A stretch of DNA of 64,000 nucleotides from positions 7,077,501 to 7,141,500 of the forward strand of contig CM059558.1 in assembly GCA_030386875.1 (NCBI GenBank), read 5' to 3'. Positions 44,823 through 56,324 of the stretch are shown one piece after another; within the stretch, counting starts at the first letter, position 1, and every line of letters starts with the position of its first letter. A program made the translations under genes and the position numbers. The notes under the pieces were generated by a model, which was not told where the DNA came from, ran no database searches, and was given only the letters and a program-made list of their open reading frames with translations. Origin of the DNA: Morinoia aosen (lineage: Eukaryota; Arthropoda; Malacostraca; Amphipoda; Talitridae).

Positions 44823-46484
44823 AGCATTTTAAATACTTAATTACAGGATATACGGTTCGCGTCTACACCGACCACCGTCCTCTTGCACCATTGTTTAATA
44901 AAAAATTACCTGAGGACACTAACATGGCTCGTTGGTGCATAGATGTAAATTCCCTTGACCCGGTGGTAAAATATCTGCCTGGTAAGGAGAACGTTGTTGC
45001 AGACTATTTAAGCAGATTACCTGTTAATAACGAAAAATTAGATCTTAAAGAACTAAACTCTTGTGATGATTTGGAAGTCGCATTTGAATCAGAAGTTTGT
45101 GTTGTGGAGACTCGAGCACGACACAAACGAACGACAAGAAGCGAGGTAGTTGACCTGCCCTCGACTCGAGACGATGCTGACAGTGCAGCAGACAAGGGCG
45201 CTAGACCCGCGCTGATAGACTACGTACCGACTGAAGCTGAAATATCTTGGACGATTGAGGAGTTTATCGACGAACAAAATAATGACGCTTTCTGTATGGA
45301 GCTTAAGAATGCTTTGTTGCATGACAGTGTTTCGACTATTCCTGACTTAGATAAATTTCTAGTGTTAAATAATATTCTTTATAGACGTAGAGAAATCGAT
45401 AATCGACCAAGTACAATTTTGACTGCAGTCGTTCCTAATTCATTAATGAGTAAAGCTATCCTAGCGATCCACAGTTTATATCATGTCGATTACAAGCATA
45501 CCTTGTTTAAATTTAAGTTAAAATATTGGAATCAATTAGAGAAAACTTTTGTGCGAAAATTTGTTAGCGATTGCGAGGTTTGCAAGATCATTAAAGCGAG
45601 ACCTTCAGTACCAATTAAAATTTTAACAGCTCCAATAGCCACAGAACCTTTCGAAGTTGTATCAATTGATCTGCTTGGCCCACTTAAAGTAACTGATAAT
45701 GGAAATAAATATATTCTAGTGGTGATTGACCTTTTCTCGAGGTTTTGTCGTTTGTATGCAATTTCAAATCGAAATACAGAAACAGTGATTTCTTGTTTAA
45801 GCAGCTGTTTCTCATTACTAGGTTACCCTAAGACGCTCATTTCAGATAATGCTTGGGAGTTTAAATCAGTGGCTCTCAAACAATTTGCAAAATTACATGC
45901 CATTTCAAAAAGGGAAGTATTGGCTTACAGCCCACATTCTAACGCCATTGTGGAGCGCAACAATAAAAAATTACGAATCTGCTGAAACTTTATATTAATA
46001 CAATTGTTAATGTAGAGTGGGACCAATTATTGGAAGTAGTGGAAAATGCACTGAATAATTCTTTAAATTCTACTATTGGCGAAACACCAAGCTATATTAT
46101 GTTCAATCGCGATACGTGTGCTTACTATCAGTCTGACAGTTTAAAGTCAGTAACTTACAGTTTTGATGAAGAAATAGATTTAGTGAATGTTAGAGCTAGA
46201 GAAGCCGTTCGAACAGTAGAAAATATACGAAATTTTTTATTAACAATACAACAGAGCGAAATCTCTATAGAAACCTTAAGCGGCGCAATAAGGATATTCA
46301 CGTGGGTGATAGAGTCCTATTAAGGAATCATAACAAGACCCATAAACTTGAATTAAGTTGGATTGGTCCAGCAGTAGTCCAAAAGGTTAAACGTAATTAC
46401 GCTGATATTAAAATTGGATCGAAAATCGTTAGAAGTAACCTTAACCATATTTTACCACTCAAAAAGTTAAAATCTGTGAGTTGA
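44823..46484 (+). pseudogene. pol: Pol of element 1, part 2: end of RNase H and integrase
   Basis: After the MITE the RNase H tail resumes (VYTDHRPLAPLF). The integrase follows with an HHCC finger (HSLYH ... CEVC), a core with SIDLLGPL, ISDNAWEF and IVERNNKK in D-D-35-E spacing, and a C-terminal domain (GDRVLLRN, LSWIGPAVV). Two small indels break it, one near 45980 just after the catalytic Glu and one near 46250, each changing frame. Comparison with the intact integrase of element 2 shows where the frames should join. Either real mutations or base-calling errors in the assembly could explain them. Confidence 0.85.
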
Positions 46485-47206
46485 AACGACGAATTCATTG
46501 GACTGTATGACGTTCTAACTAATCGAAGAATAACGATTTACCTTTTTGTCATTGTCTACTCCGTTTTACCGTTTTACTGTTTTACCGTACTGTTACCATA
46601 GTTACCGTTGTTTACCAATAATGTTACGGAATATAATCGTAATTATAGACGCATTTTTGCTCTGTGCAATATGCTTTGCGTTCATATTAATCTCACTAAT
46701 CAATGCGTTGTGTTTTTTATGTTAATTTTAATGTTGCTTTATGCCCAAGTAAGTGGGTTATGTTAGGTATTTACCCTGAGGAATTTGTACCGTCTAGCTT
46801 TCAGTGTCGCTAGGATGTTTTATTAATTTTTTTTTTCTCAAATGCACTCAGACATTGGTATTGCTAAATTGACGATTTTTAATTGTGAACGGTTGTCAGG
46901 CGGTGAATTGAGTTCGCTGAGCCAGAAATTTATGCAGCGAGACGCGCACTTGCGGTCTTGCCGAGCTATTTTTATCTGACCAGACGGTCGCTGATCTAGA
47001 TGTGAATGACTCCGATCGTTCGACGATCAGCAGAATTTAAATTAAAATTCATAAGGCAGTTGTCTTGTCACCTGCCACATTTTTTTTTCTCAGCGATCGG
47101 CGACTATATTTTGTATGCGAGAGTTATCGTGGTTCAATGACTCTTGGGAGTCAACCAAGATTGATACCAAATTATATGTTGTATTTATTTTCATTGAATA
47201 CGGCCA
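46485..47206 (+). other. Spacer between pol and ORF-M
   Basis: About 720 bases without a supported gene. It ends in the branch point and splice acceptor used for ORF-M. Confidence 0.45.
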
Positions 47207-47236
47207 TGCTAATTTTTCTGTATCCTTCACTTGCAG
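47207..47236 (+). promoter_or_regulatory. Candidate splice acceptor for the ORF-M mRNA
   Basis: Branch-point match TGCTAAT (47207-47213), then a pyrimidine-rich run, then CTTGCAG followed by GAG (AG at 47235-47236). The ATG of ORF-M comes 13 bases later. Branch-to-AG distance is about 25 bases. The same TGCTAAT plus pyrimidine tract stands before ORF-A in element 2. Confidence 0.7.
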
Positions 47237-47249
47237 GAGAGGGTGCTCG

Positions 47250-47546
47250 ATGGGTAATGCACAGAGTAATATCGACGTAGATACCCTCGTCTCGGCTTTG
47301 TCCACGCACTCGACAACCGTTAACGAACAGTGGGTCAAAGAAAACGCGGTAACCAAGATGGAATTACTTCCCGACCGGCTTACGGACATCATCATTATGG
47401 GTCTTATCCTGTCTACGATGATTATGGGAACTGTCCTATACCATCTGAAGAAGGAGGTACAGACGTTGACGGCGACGCAACGAGAAAATTTTTCCTACGC
47501 GATGGTGCGGGGCAGGCCGCCAAGGGTCGTCCATCAGGACCCATAA
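47250..47546 (+). CDS. ORF-M of element 1: small MGN-type membrane protein
   Basis: 98 residues. It starts MGNAQSN, which fits the N-myristoylation rule (Gly2, Ser6). One hydrophobic segment (about 46-65, IIIMGLILSTMIMGTVLYHL) follows LLPDRLTD, then basic KK and a polar tail with RGRPPR. Element 2 has a counterpart (60225-60551) that aligns without gaps over the first 72 residues: about a quarter are identical and most others conservative (MGN..SNI.VD, L.PD.L.DI, K.. after the membrane span). It sits where retroviruses carry env and has its own splice acceptor, so a spliced subgenomic mRNA is likely. A lipid-anchored, single-span protein might act in particle budding, membrane targeting or cell-to-cell passage; this is inference. 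I recognise no named family. Confidence 0.72.
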   Translation: MGNAQSNIDVDTLVSALSTHSTTVNEQWVKENAVTKMELLPDRLTDIIIMGLILSTMIMGTVLYHLKKEVQTLTATQRENFSYAMVRGRPPRVVHQDP

Positions 47547-49109
47547 TTCGCGTTGCGCGCGATCTTGTGGTGGTTAATGTGACACACTTAGGGCGGGCTG
47601 GACGTCCCAGGGATGCAGGCCGTCCAAGTAAATCCGGCGGTGCGCGTAGAGTTTAGGTTGAAAAATGGTAACGTTGAAAAATTTTATTTGAATTAATTGA
47701 AGATTTATTAACAGAAAAATTATAAGTGTTAGATTTTAAATTATTTGAAAATCGGGCGCGCGGTTAAATGAAACGCAAATCGCATGAAACACGCGATAAA
47801 ATGTGCGCGCAGTGTTCTCTTTAATGTATTTTTAAATCTATTTAACCCATGTGTTTAATTTAAGTATACTGGTTTTAATATTGACGCAAAAGTTTTAATT
47901 AGCAAATGCCTTATTTGTTTTTAGTGTTAGAAGTGACATTACTGATTTGAATATGTTGTGTTTTGATTGTATTTTTTTTAATTGTGTGACAGTTCGAAAT
48001 TCGAACATGGCGGATTTTTAAAAAAATGTTTGATTGCGACTTTTTATTTTTGTTTGGTGTAAATTTTTCTAGTAGAAATATTATGCGAAAAAAAGAAAAG
48101 GTATTTGCGATGATGCAACGGGTGATTTTTTTTTTAATTGGTTTATGGTAGGTGGTTTTAAAAATATTAAAATGGCGTTTCAATATGACCCTTTTACACC
48201 GTTCTTCACCGTCGGCGTGCTGATTATATTTAAGCACGGTAAGTTAGTTGCTTTGCTTCCTTGCATATTTTTCGTTGCTTTGCTTTTTGTTTTTAGTTGT
48301 TAAGTTTTTATGATGACATGTTTTAAATTTTGTGTTGAAAAGGTACTAAACGTGGTTGAAACCTTTTCTTAAAGGTTGATTGAGGTAATGAGTTACGAAT
48401 TCTAATGAGTTGAAAAAAGTTTTAAAATTTTAGTTGAATGCGGTTTTGCTAAAATATTATTTTTCTGCGGTGAATTAATTTTATTTTTTTTAGTGTTCTA
48501 ATAAAATTTTTTTTTGGCTTGTTCCTTAAGCGGGTTTTAGCGTTCCGTTATTTTTTACCATATAGATAACCTAACTGATTCGGCAGGGGGTGAATGGGTA
48601 AAAAGCATTTTTTCTAGCATGCGTTTTAATCTGTTTTGCTTGCGTTTAATCTTTAATCATAAGGGTGTTAGCGGTTTCTCCTCAACAGTTAGACTTGCTC
48701 TTTTACTTTAACAGTTACTGTGCGTGTTAGTTAAAGGCTATTAAGCTTAATGTATCGAAGTTTTAGAGCGAGTGTGTACGTATATTGTTCGCGAAGTTAC
48801 CCTCGTTTTGCTTGTTTTTCTTGAAGTATAAAGTGGTTGGTGAAGTTGATCTTGTTGATAGGTTGAGTTGAGATTGATTTAACGTAATTGATAACGATTT
48901 ACGGTCTGTTTGTTTGAATTAACTTCATAATGTTATTTGATTTGGAATTGTCATTCAATCTGTCAATTAATTGTCGTTCATAAATTTTTTTTCTCTCGTT
49001 GTATTTGAGCACGCTAGTTGATTGCGTGGCTTCTGAGCTTTTGTTTAGTATGCCGATTTGAATTTCGAGTTAAACGTTTTGATTATGGTACTCGCTCACC
49101 AGTTGCGTG
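47547..49109 (+). other. Long 3' non-coding region of element 1
   Basis: About 1.56 kb, rich in T and in T/G runs, with no supported gene on either strand. It lies between ORF-M and the polypurine tract. Element 2 has a shorter (1.1 kb) region in the same place. Confidence 0.5.
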
Positions 49110-49123
49110 AGGGGGGGGAACTA
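49110..49123 (+). promoter_or_regulatory. Polypurine tract of element 1
   Basis: GAGGGGGGGGAA followed by CTA immediately before the 3' LTR. This is the expected primer site for plus-strand DNA synthesis. Confidence 0.9.
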
Positions 49124-49296
49124 TGTGCGGCCATCTCCGCACATGTCTGTATTCCGCGTCGTTCTGTATCTGTACGACACTTATATAAAGGCTGCTAATG
49201 TCGAAGCCAGTTGCTCAATCTACCGATTCCCATCCTGCTGTCAACATCTAGTGGAATAAACTCGCCAAGCTCCCCCAGTGTTTCTCTGCCCGCACA
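49124..49296 (+). repeat. 3' LTR of element 1
   Basis: Identical by eye to the 5' LTR over all 173 bp. It is followed by the target duplicate ATGT. Confidence 0.95.
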
Positions 49297-51032
49297 ATGT
49301 CTGATCTGCTTCTCTTTCAACAGCTTTCGCTGAGCTTTGTGGTGTATGGTTGTCATGGCTCGCCAGTTTCATTAGTGAAATAAGGGCTCTTTCATGTTTT
49401 AATTTCCTACGTAGGTTAGAAAAAATGAGAGAGTGGAGTTAAAAAGATGAAAAGAAATCAACATTTGACATTGAAGATCCTGGACGTGCACAAATGGTAG
49501 CATTGAAAATAGGGCTTTACCGATGCCCTCGACATACGCGGACAGAAGATAATCGTTTCCTCACCGTGTCAGAAGTGAATTATTCAGTTAGATTATTTAA
49601 TAAAGGAATTATATAATTATATCAATATGATATGTTTCATTAGAGGCTGGAGGCAGCGAATACCAAATATCCAGTTGAAATTATTCTTAAATGAATATAA
49701 TTTCGGTCGTAAAAATATCAACTGCAAAATACGATGTTGCAGCGATGAAATTAGAAAACCACCTAAAAATACTATATTACAGAGGCTGTTAACTTGTTAT
49801 CTTTTGTCATGGTCATTTAAATAGGTGAAATATTCACGGTCCAAAATTTCTATTTAGTTTGAGTTTAAGGCTAAAACCTTTCTCTAACTAAACGGGAAGT
49901 TGACAAATTTATTTCATTTGAAGGGGGTAAGAGCGGAGCACTCTTTACTCCCTACCCCTAGTATATGCGGTCCCTTCTTCTGAAAACACTCATTTTGAAC
50001 CAGCTCTAATAAACGTTTTTAACTTATTGCCTCTAAGAATTTCAATTATGTCTCAATTTGAAAATAAAAATTTTCTCTGACCAGATAGCTCACAGATTTA
50101 GGTTTTTTTTATCAAGAAAAGCTCTTTCACTGCATCAACCTCCCCCAGCGGTCAAACCAATTTTCTAAAAACCAACATTTAGAGACACCTCTCATTTCGA
50201 AACTATAACACCTAGAAAATACAGAAATAGTTTTAATTTGAATCGTAGAACATTTACTGTTCTTCATACGGATATCAGGCAATTTTCTCGTTTATTCAGG
50301 CAGGAATTAGGTTTTCTTAATACGTTTTAAATAATAACGGAAACTTCTTTTAGAACTTTGGGAGCAGCTTATGAAAATATCAAAGCAGTGCTGCGATCGT
50401 GGCATGGAATGTGAATATGTCCAGAAGGAGACCACATGGATATTCATAGATAAGGACATTCAAACAAAGCGTCCAGTATTATTTCAAATGAAGTCGCAAT
50501 GAGACGGAATGTTCAAAATCAACGCATGAGCACATGCAAGCACGTCTAACACTCTCCCACTTCCAGTATTTCCGAGCTAGCTACTGAAATCGAGACAATT
50601 GCTCTTCACCATAAAATAAACTAATATACTTGGAATGCTAATAAGGAAGTGACATTCTTGTTTTGAGAAAATATGAACGTCTTTCTTGTAGGAATTCATT
50701 GATGTTCAAGGACTTCATGTTGAATATCGTGTCACTGTCACTTCGATTTCAATCCTTTTAGTCTTTTGTTACACCTTTTGTGTTACATGTGGGTACTATT
50801 TGGTGTGTGCCAGTTCATGTCACTACACTAATGTGCAATTTATGCTCTCCAATGTTTTCAATCATGGGCTGAGAGCGCGTACTCTGTACGAGACCACACT
50901 AGATTGAAGGATGATCCTCTCTGTGAGAATGTCTTAATTTTTGAAATATCTTATTAATACTTATATTTTTTACTTCAACTTTGTAGTACTTTTATTTTTA
51001 CATTGTAAATTATTTTCTGTTAGTTCACTGTC
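49297..51032. other. Intergenic DNA right of element 1
   Basis: No gene recognised. It contains the first copy of a 47-bp direct repeat (50158-50204) whose second copy is at 52411-52457. Confidence 0.4.
50158..50204 (+). repeat. 47-bp direct repeat, left copy
   Basis: CAATTTTCTAAAAACCAACA and the next 27 bases are repeated exactly at 52411-52457. The two copies bracket the LINE fragment. Confidence 0.9.
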
Positions 51033-51900
51033 ATGGCCTATCATGTTGATACATTTGATGAAATTGATCCTGATCTCAATCATTCGAATATATTGTATCC
51101 GAACCTAAACAAAACTAGAAACTGTGGATACGAGTACATTAATATTGAAAAATTCAATGAATCGACGAGAACAAGTCGCAATGATTTTTCGCTGCTGTTT
51201 TGGACCTGTAGTTCACTCAATCGAAAATTGATAAAATATCTTGCACAATCTTTGAACAAAATTGTAATTTTGACGTTATTAGCTTCACCGAAAGTCGGTT
51301 CGATGACTCATTTAATGACATGATTCAAATGCAGAACTATTTTTGCCATCATTCACTACGTAATGATAATGAACGTGGCAAAGACGTCGGTGCGTACATC
51401 CCTAAACACAGAGCTTAGAGAACAGTGGCAAGTGCGACTATGAATCATGACCATCTCGAAGCGTCAATCATAGAACAAACGAAAAACCGTAAACGTATTA
51501 TTTTAGGAACTGTGTATATGCTTCCAACTGCCTATCCCGCATCTCTTCTAAATGAACTCCATAGCATAAGGTCGCAGTTTAACAAGTCTTTATACAATGA
51601 CGTAATAATCTGCGGTGACTTCAACTACGATCTTCCATAACATGAAAGCTGCAAACAAATCTCACATTTCATAAATGTTTTTCAGTCTAAATCTTTCCTT
51701 CCAGTCATCCCAAAGCCTACACGTGTCTCATCCGAAACTGCTACGCTGCTCAATAATATCTTCACGAAAGATGCAACTGATTTTCTTACAGTAATCGTAA
51801 GTTCCGACTTATCAGATCATTTCCCAGTGTTTCTTATGAATAAATGTCTTTATTACTGGTACCAAGCCACTGGCGGAAACGCACTCATTTCGTTGAGTAA
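51033..51900 (+). pseudogene. Decayed LINE endonuclease domain
   Basis: Fragments of an exonuclease-endonuclease-phosphatase type nuclease of a non-LTR retrotransposon (Jockey/CR1-like). Recognisable pieces are a SLNRKL segment, an ISFTES-like segment in a shifted frame, a conserved LGTVYMLP, VIICGDFNYDL (catalytic DFN), a KPTR...TLLNNIF segment and SSDLSDHFPVF. There are stops (for example TAG at about 51417) and at least one frameshift near 51250. No reverse transcriptase is seen downstream, so this is a truncated dead copy. Confidence 0.75.
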
Positions 51901-52410
51901 ATGAATCAAATTTGGGAACAAAATGTGAACCAATATTGCTGTAATGTGAGCGTACTTAGCAGATACAGAAAGTTTCGAAATTTTGGCGATGTTCTTTAAA
52001 TATTCTTCAGTTCACACGAATCTTCAGGCACAGTTTCTGTACACTTTTGATAACAATTTGAATTCTTGTACGCCGAAGAAACTTCATTTCGCGCCTATTT
52101 AGACTTCTTTATAATAGTAACGCAGATCTCAGGATAACTGAGCTGTTTCGGGTCCGACATCAACTATTTCCGGATTTGTAGAATTTTGTAACAATGTTCA
52201 GAATCAAGCAAACGCTGAGCCGAATAAATTTTGAATACTTCAACGAATCATCAAAATTTCAGATGAAAATTTATCACAACTTTCGAGCCTCGTAATGTTT
52301 TTCCACTGTTATTTAGACTATTTTAGCGAATGAATATTCTGGAATACCTCTCGTGTATATAGAATTAAGACGTACATTTCATACGTGTATGACAACAAAG
52401 CTACAGAAAA

Positions 52411-52457
52411 CAATTTTCTAAAAACCAACATTTAGAGACACCTCTCATTTCGAAACT
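52411..52457 (+). repeat. 47-bp direct repeat, right copy
   Basis: Exact copy of 50158-50204. Confidence 0.9.
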
Positions 52458-52547
52458 GTATAAGTATACAAAACATTTCGAAACAAATTTTGTATACTAG
52501 ATACCCGCGGATACCATAAGAGGTTTGTTTAAAAATACATCGTTCCC

Positions 52548-52578
52548 CTGATGACGGCTAGAGCTAATCTAGCCGAAA
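52548..52578 (+). other. Hammerhead-ribozyme-like motif
   Basis: CTGATGA, then a 7-bp stem GGCTAGA/TCTAGCC with a 5-base loop, then GAAA. This resembles the core of hammerhead ribozymes found in some retroelements. One extra C between CTGATGA and the stem departs from the canonical core, so activity is doubtful. Motifs of the CCTGATGA-stem-GCCGAAA kind also mark ends of retroelements. Confidence 0.35.
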
Positions 52579-52779
52579 GCTTGGGTCAAAAAATCAAATT
52601 TGTCTTTGCTGATCCCAAAAATTTTGAAAAAATGGAAAGTTCACTACCAAGACGTCCCTTATTTTAACAATTGAGACAGAAAACAATGTTCTTCTACTTG
52701 CCAAAAGGGAAATTTTTTTTACATGTTTAAAATTTGGTTAGGCTTAATTTATTTTTCATTTGGGCTTTTTTGTCTGAAA

Positions 52780-54365
52780 AGAGTTTCATATTTAGTCTGT
52801 GTTCGTTACATGTAAGAAATTAGTATCATTCAGAGTCAACTTCTAATAACGAGCACAAATATAGAATGTGCACTAATGCGAATGAACAATCTTCTCGTTG
52901 TGGTGCAATTCATTCATAAATAGTATTTACGTATCCGGTCAACGTCAAAGTTAGGAATTGTTTTGTGTCATTTTTGAATTTGAATTTCGAAAATTCCGTT
53001 ACGGTTATCTTAATTTATTGCGGTACAAAGTTAATGACGGTGATCGTTATCCTAACCTTCCGCTGAGCTCATGACAAAATAGCTGCAACCACACATATGC
53101 ACTGAATTCGTCTGAAGAACGTTGTTCTCGTCACAAAAACTTTGAATCTCAGTATCAGCTTACGAACTCAGGGAGGCAGAGCGGCTAGAACAACGAAGAT
53201 GAACTTCATTACCCAAAATAAATAGTCTAGTGCGGTGCTAGACGATGGAGTGAGGCACTTCATGGAACGAGACCTCAATCCTGGCGCGCTCGAATGCGTC
53301 CTTGCGATTTGTTTTTAGCATACGTTAAATTAGGTTATTTATAGGTTACGATATGATACTGTAGGCTAGGATCAGTGTAGTGAGTTCAGTTATTAAAAAA
53401 ATTAAATAGTCGGGAGTAGTCGGGGTTTTCGCTCGTCGATTAGTACATGAATTCCAGATCCACGCACGTGTGAGACGGAATGCTGCGATAATTCTCGTTC
53501 CGTTGTATGCTACCTGGAAGCTCTCACTCAAGTACATTGGCCGCTTCTTGTTCAGCGAACAGTGTGACGCTAGTTAATTATATCTGAGCTCTATGTTGGG
53601 ATGGACCATTAGTGTTTAGGAGCGATGGGCACACCCACGCTCACTATTGGCGTAGGGCGCATTCATGATAACAATGCAGCTCAACTATTAGATTTATTTC
53701 AGACATGGATAGATATACTTCGCCAATTATATGCTGGAGCATATTGGATTTTTAACTTGTCTGAGATGCATCATACTCTTGCTTAATTATATATGTTTTC
53801 TCATGCATTTCAACCACGTATAAGATACTTTGTCCCGCTTACGCCAATTTTTTTATTAGAGATGGCGAAATCGGCAAGAAAATATTTCAACATCACAAGT
53901 GCATCGTTATAAGCTCTATACTTCAAGTCCAGAATTAAAATTCACACCTTGTCCAAATAAATTACATTAATCGAAGGGAATGACAATCAAGTCTTGCAAT
54001 TCATTTCATGATTTACTTCATCTAAAACAGAACTACAAAAATAAATGGTTCATAACAACTCACGAACATAAAGAAAACACAGTAGGCTAACCATTTCTTC
54101 AAGTGCTTGCATCTTCGACATTCAACATCACGAATGCTGTAGTCAGTATACAAAGGACTAGTTAGCAGGAATCAATGGGACCCTAAACAACAATAAATGA
54201 TCTAAATCCTAAACGAATTACATCATTCTTTGGCGTTTACGTGACACGTTCGCTTTTGTATCTCATAACATTTATTAGTGCGCATACGAAGCTTGTGAGC
54301 TTTAAATGAGCATGTAATGAAATATATGAAAGATGAATACATAAATGAAGGCTAACGAATAATAA
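52780..54365. repeat. 3' flank of hsp70-C, shared with hsp70-B
   Basis: Paralogue of 26460-28105 with the same motif order and small indels. No gene. Confidence 0.85.
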
Positions 54366-54368
54366 CTC

Positions 54369-56313
54369 TTAATCGACTTCCTCAATAGTTGATCCCTGAG
54401 CAGGACCACCGGGTCCTGCTGGGGGCATGGGACCGTCAGGCATAGTTGGACCACCAGCTCCCCCGTAGAGCTTGGTGATCATAGGAGTGCACACCTTCTC
54501 CACTTCCTTCTGTTTGTGCTCGAACTCCTCCTTCTCTGCCAGCTGGTTGTCATCCAACCACTTCAGGGTCTCGTAGCACACGTCCAGCACTTTCTTGCGG
54601 TCGTCTTCATTGATTTTTGCTTTCATTTCGTCGTCTTCAAGAGTTGATTTCATGTTGAACAAGTATGACTCGAGTGAATTTTTAGCTGAAATTCTTTCCT
54701 TTTGTTTGTCATCTTCAGCTTTGAATTTCTCAGCATTCTGTACCATTTGTTCGATCTCTTCCTTGCTGAGGCGACCCTTGTCGTTAGTAATGTTGATCTT
54801 ATTCTCTTTGCCGGTAGATTTGTCCACAGCCGACACGTTCAAGATACCGTTGGCATCGCATCGATATCGAAAGTAACCTCAATCTGAGGAACGCCTCGAG
54901 GTGCAGGTGGGATACCGGTGAGCTCGAACTTGCCAAGGAGGTTGTTATCCTTGGTCATGGCGCGCTCGCCCTCGTAGACCTGGATGAGCACACCAGGCTG
55001 GTTGTCGGAGTAGGTGGTGAAGGTCTGAGTTTGCTTGGTGGGGATGGTGGTGTTGCGCTTGATGAGAGCAGTCATGACACCTCCAGCGGTCTCAATGCCC
55101 ATCGGAAGAGGAGCCACATCCAGGAGCAGCAAGTCTTGGACGGCTTCTGATTTGTCTCCTGTCAAGATAGCTGCCTGGACTGCCGCTCCATAAGCTACAG
55201 CCTCGTCAGGATTGATGGACTTGTTCAATTCTTTGCCGCCGAAAAATCTTGTAGCAGCTTCTGAATCTTGGGAATACGCGTCGACCCACCGACGAGCACA
55301 ATCTCGTGGATTTGACTCTTATCCATTTTGGCATCCCTCAGAGCTTTTTCAACGGGATCCAAAGTTCCTCTGAAGAGATCGGAGCATAGCTCCTCAAATC
55401 GTGCTCTGGTAACCGATGTGTAGAAGTCAATTCCCTCAAAGAGAGAATCGATCTCAATGCTGGCTTGGGCAGACGAAGACAACGTTCGCTTGGCTCGTTC
55501 ACATGCCGTCCTTAGGCGTCGCAGAGCACGTTTGTTTTCTGAGATATCTTTCTTGTACTTTCTTTTGAATTCTTGAGCGAAGTGATTAACGAGACGATTG
55601 TCGAAATCTTCGCATCCCAGGTGCGTGTCACCGGCTGTAGATTTAACTCCGAAAATGCCGTCATCGATCGATAAAATGGAAACATCGAAGGTTCCACCTC
55701 CCAAGTCGAAAATCAGATGATTGCGCTCGCCCGTACCGCTGCATTTCTTGTCGAGGCCGTAAGCAATGGCCGCTGCTGTGGGTTCGTTGATAATTCTCAG
55801 GACGTTAAGACCTGCAATGGCACCAGCATCTTTTGTAGCTTGACGCTGTGAGTCGTTGAAGTAAGCAGGTACGGTAATGACTGCGTCCTTCACTGTGTCT
55901 CCTAGGTAAGCTTCAGCGATTTCCTTCATTTTCGTGAGAACCATAGACGAGATCTCTTCAGGAGAGAAAGTCTTGTTTTCTCCCCTGTACTCGACTTTGA
56001 TCTTGGGCTTTCCATCATCGCTGATAACTTTGAAGGGCCAGTGTTTCATGTCAGTGGACACGGTCTGGTCATGGTATTTACGGCCAATGAGTCTCTTGGC
56101 ATCGAACACTGTGTTGATGGGGTTAAGGGCGACTTGGTTCTTGGCAGGGTCTCCGATGAGCCTCTCTGTGTCGGTGAAGGCGACGTACGAAGGAGTTGTC
56201 CTGTTGCCCTGGTCGTTGGCGATGATCTCGACCTTGCCATGCTGGAACACACCCACGCAGGAGTAGGTCGTGCCCAGGTCGATGCCCACTGCAGTCGCTC
56301 CCTTCGTCCTCAT
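54369..56313 (-). pseudogene. hsp70: HSP70 copy C, frameshifted
   Basis: Homologous along its whole length to copies A and B, but with a one-base deletion near 55246 and a five-base insertion near 54855-54860 (a duplicated CATCG-like unit). They do not compensate each other. Translation from the ATG gives 362 residues and then stops, so only most of the nucleotide-binding domain could be made, without substrate-binding domain, lid or EEVD tail. Within the open part several conserved residues have changed (for example GGEDFD to GCEDFD, Leu to Phe in NHLAQ, and GERNILIF to GERNHLIF), as expected under relaxed selection. The 5'UTR intron and promoter are still intact, so it may still be transcribed on heat shock. 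Confidence 0.93.
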
Positions 56314-56324
56314 CGCAGGTTGAT

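Larger units (their letters stand above)
38873..49296 (+). mobile_element. Ty3/gypsy-type LTR retrotransposon, element 1
   Basis: A 10,424-bp element with two LTRs that are identical over 173 bp by eye. It is flanked by the 4-bp duplication ATGT (38869-38872 and 49297-49300). In order: 5' LTR, ORF-A, a 1.1-kb leader, gag, a -1 frameshift site, pol (protease, reverse transcriptase, RNase H, integrase), ORF-M, a 1.6-kb 3' non-coding region, polypurine tract, 3' LTR. There is no large envelope gene. Pol is interrupted by a MITE (44597-44818) and two small indels, so this copy should not be autonomous despite its young-looking LTRs. Confidence 0.95.
51901..52690. other. Unassigned DNA between the LINE fragment and the hsp70-C 3' flank
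   Basis: Holds the right copy of the 47-bp repeat and a hammerhead-like motif (52548-52578). Otherwise nothing recognisable. Confidence 0.4.

Noticed and set aside
46485..47206. A full envelope gene in element 1
   Set aside because: No frame long enough and no signal peptide or fusion-protein motifs; only the short ORF-M is present.
47330..47656. A 108-codon frame overlapping ORF-M in another frame
   Set aside because: No counterpart exists in element 2, and its composition (Arg/Gly-rich) follows from the ORF-M codons and GC-rich DNA behind it.
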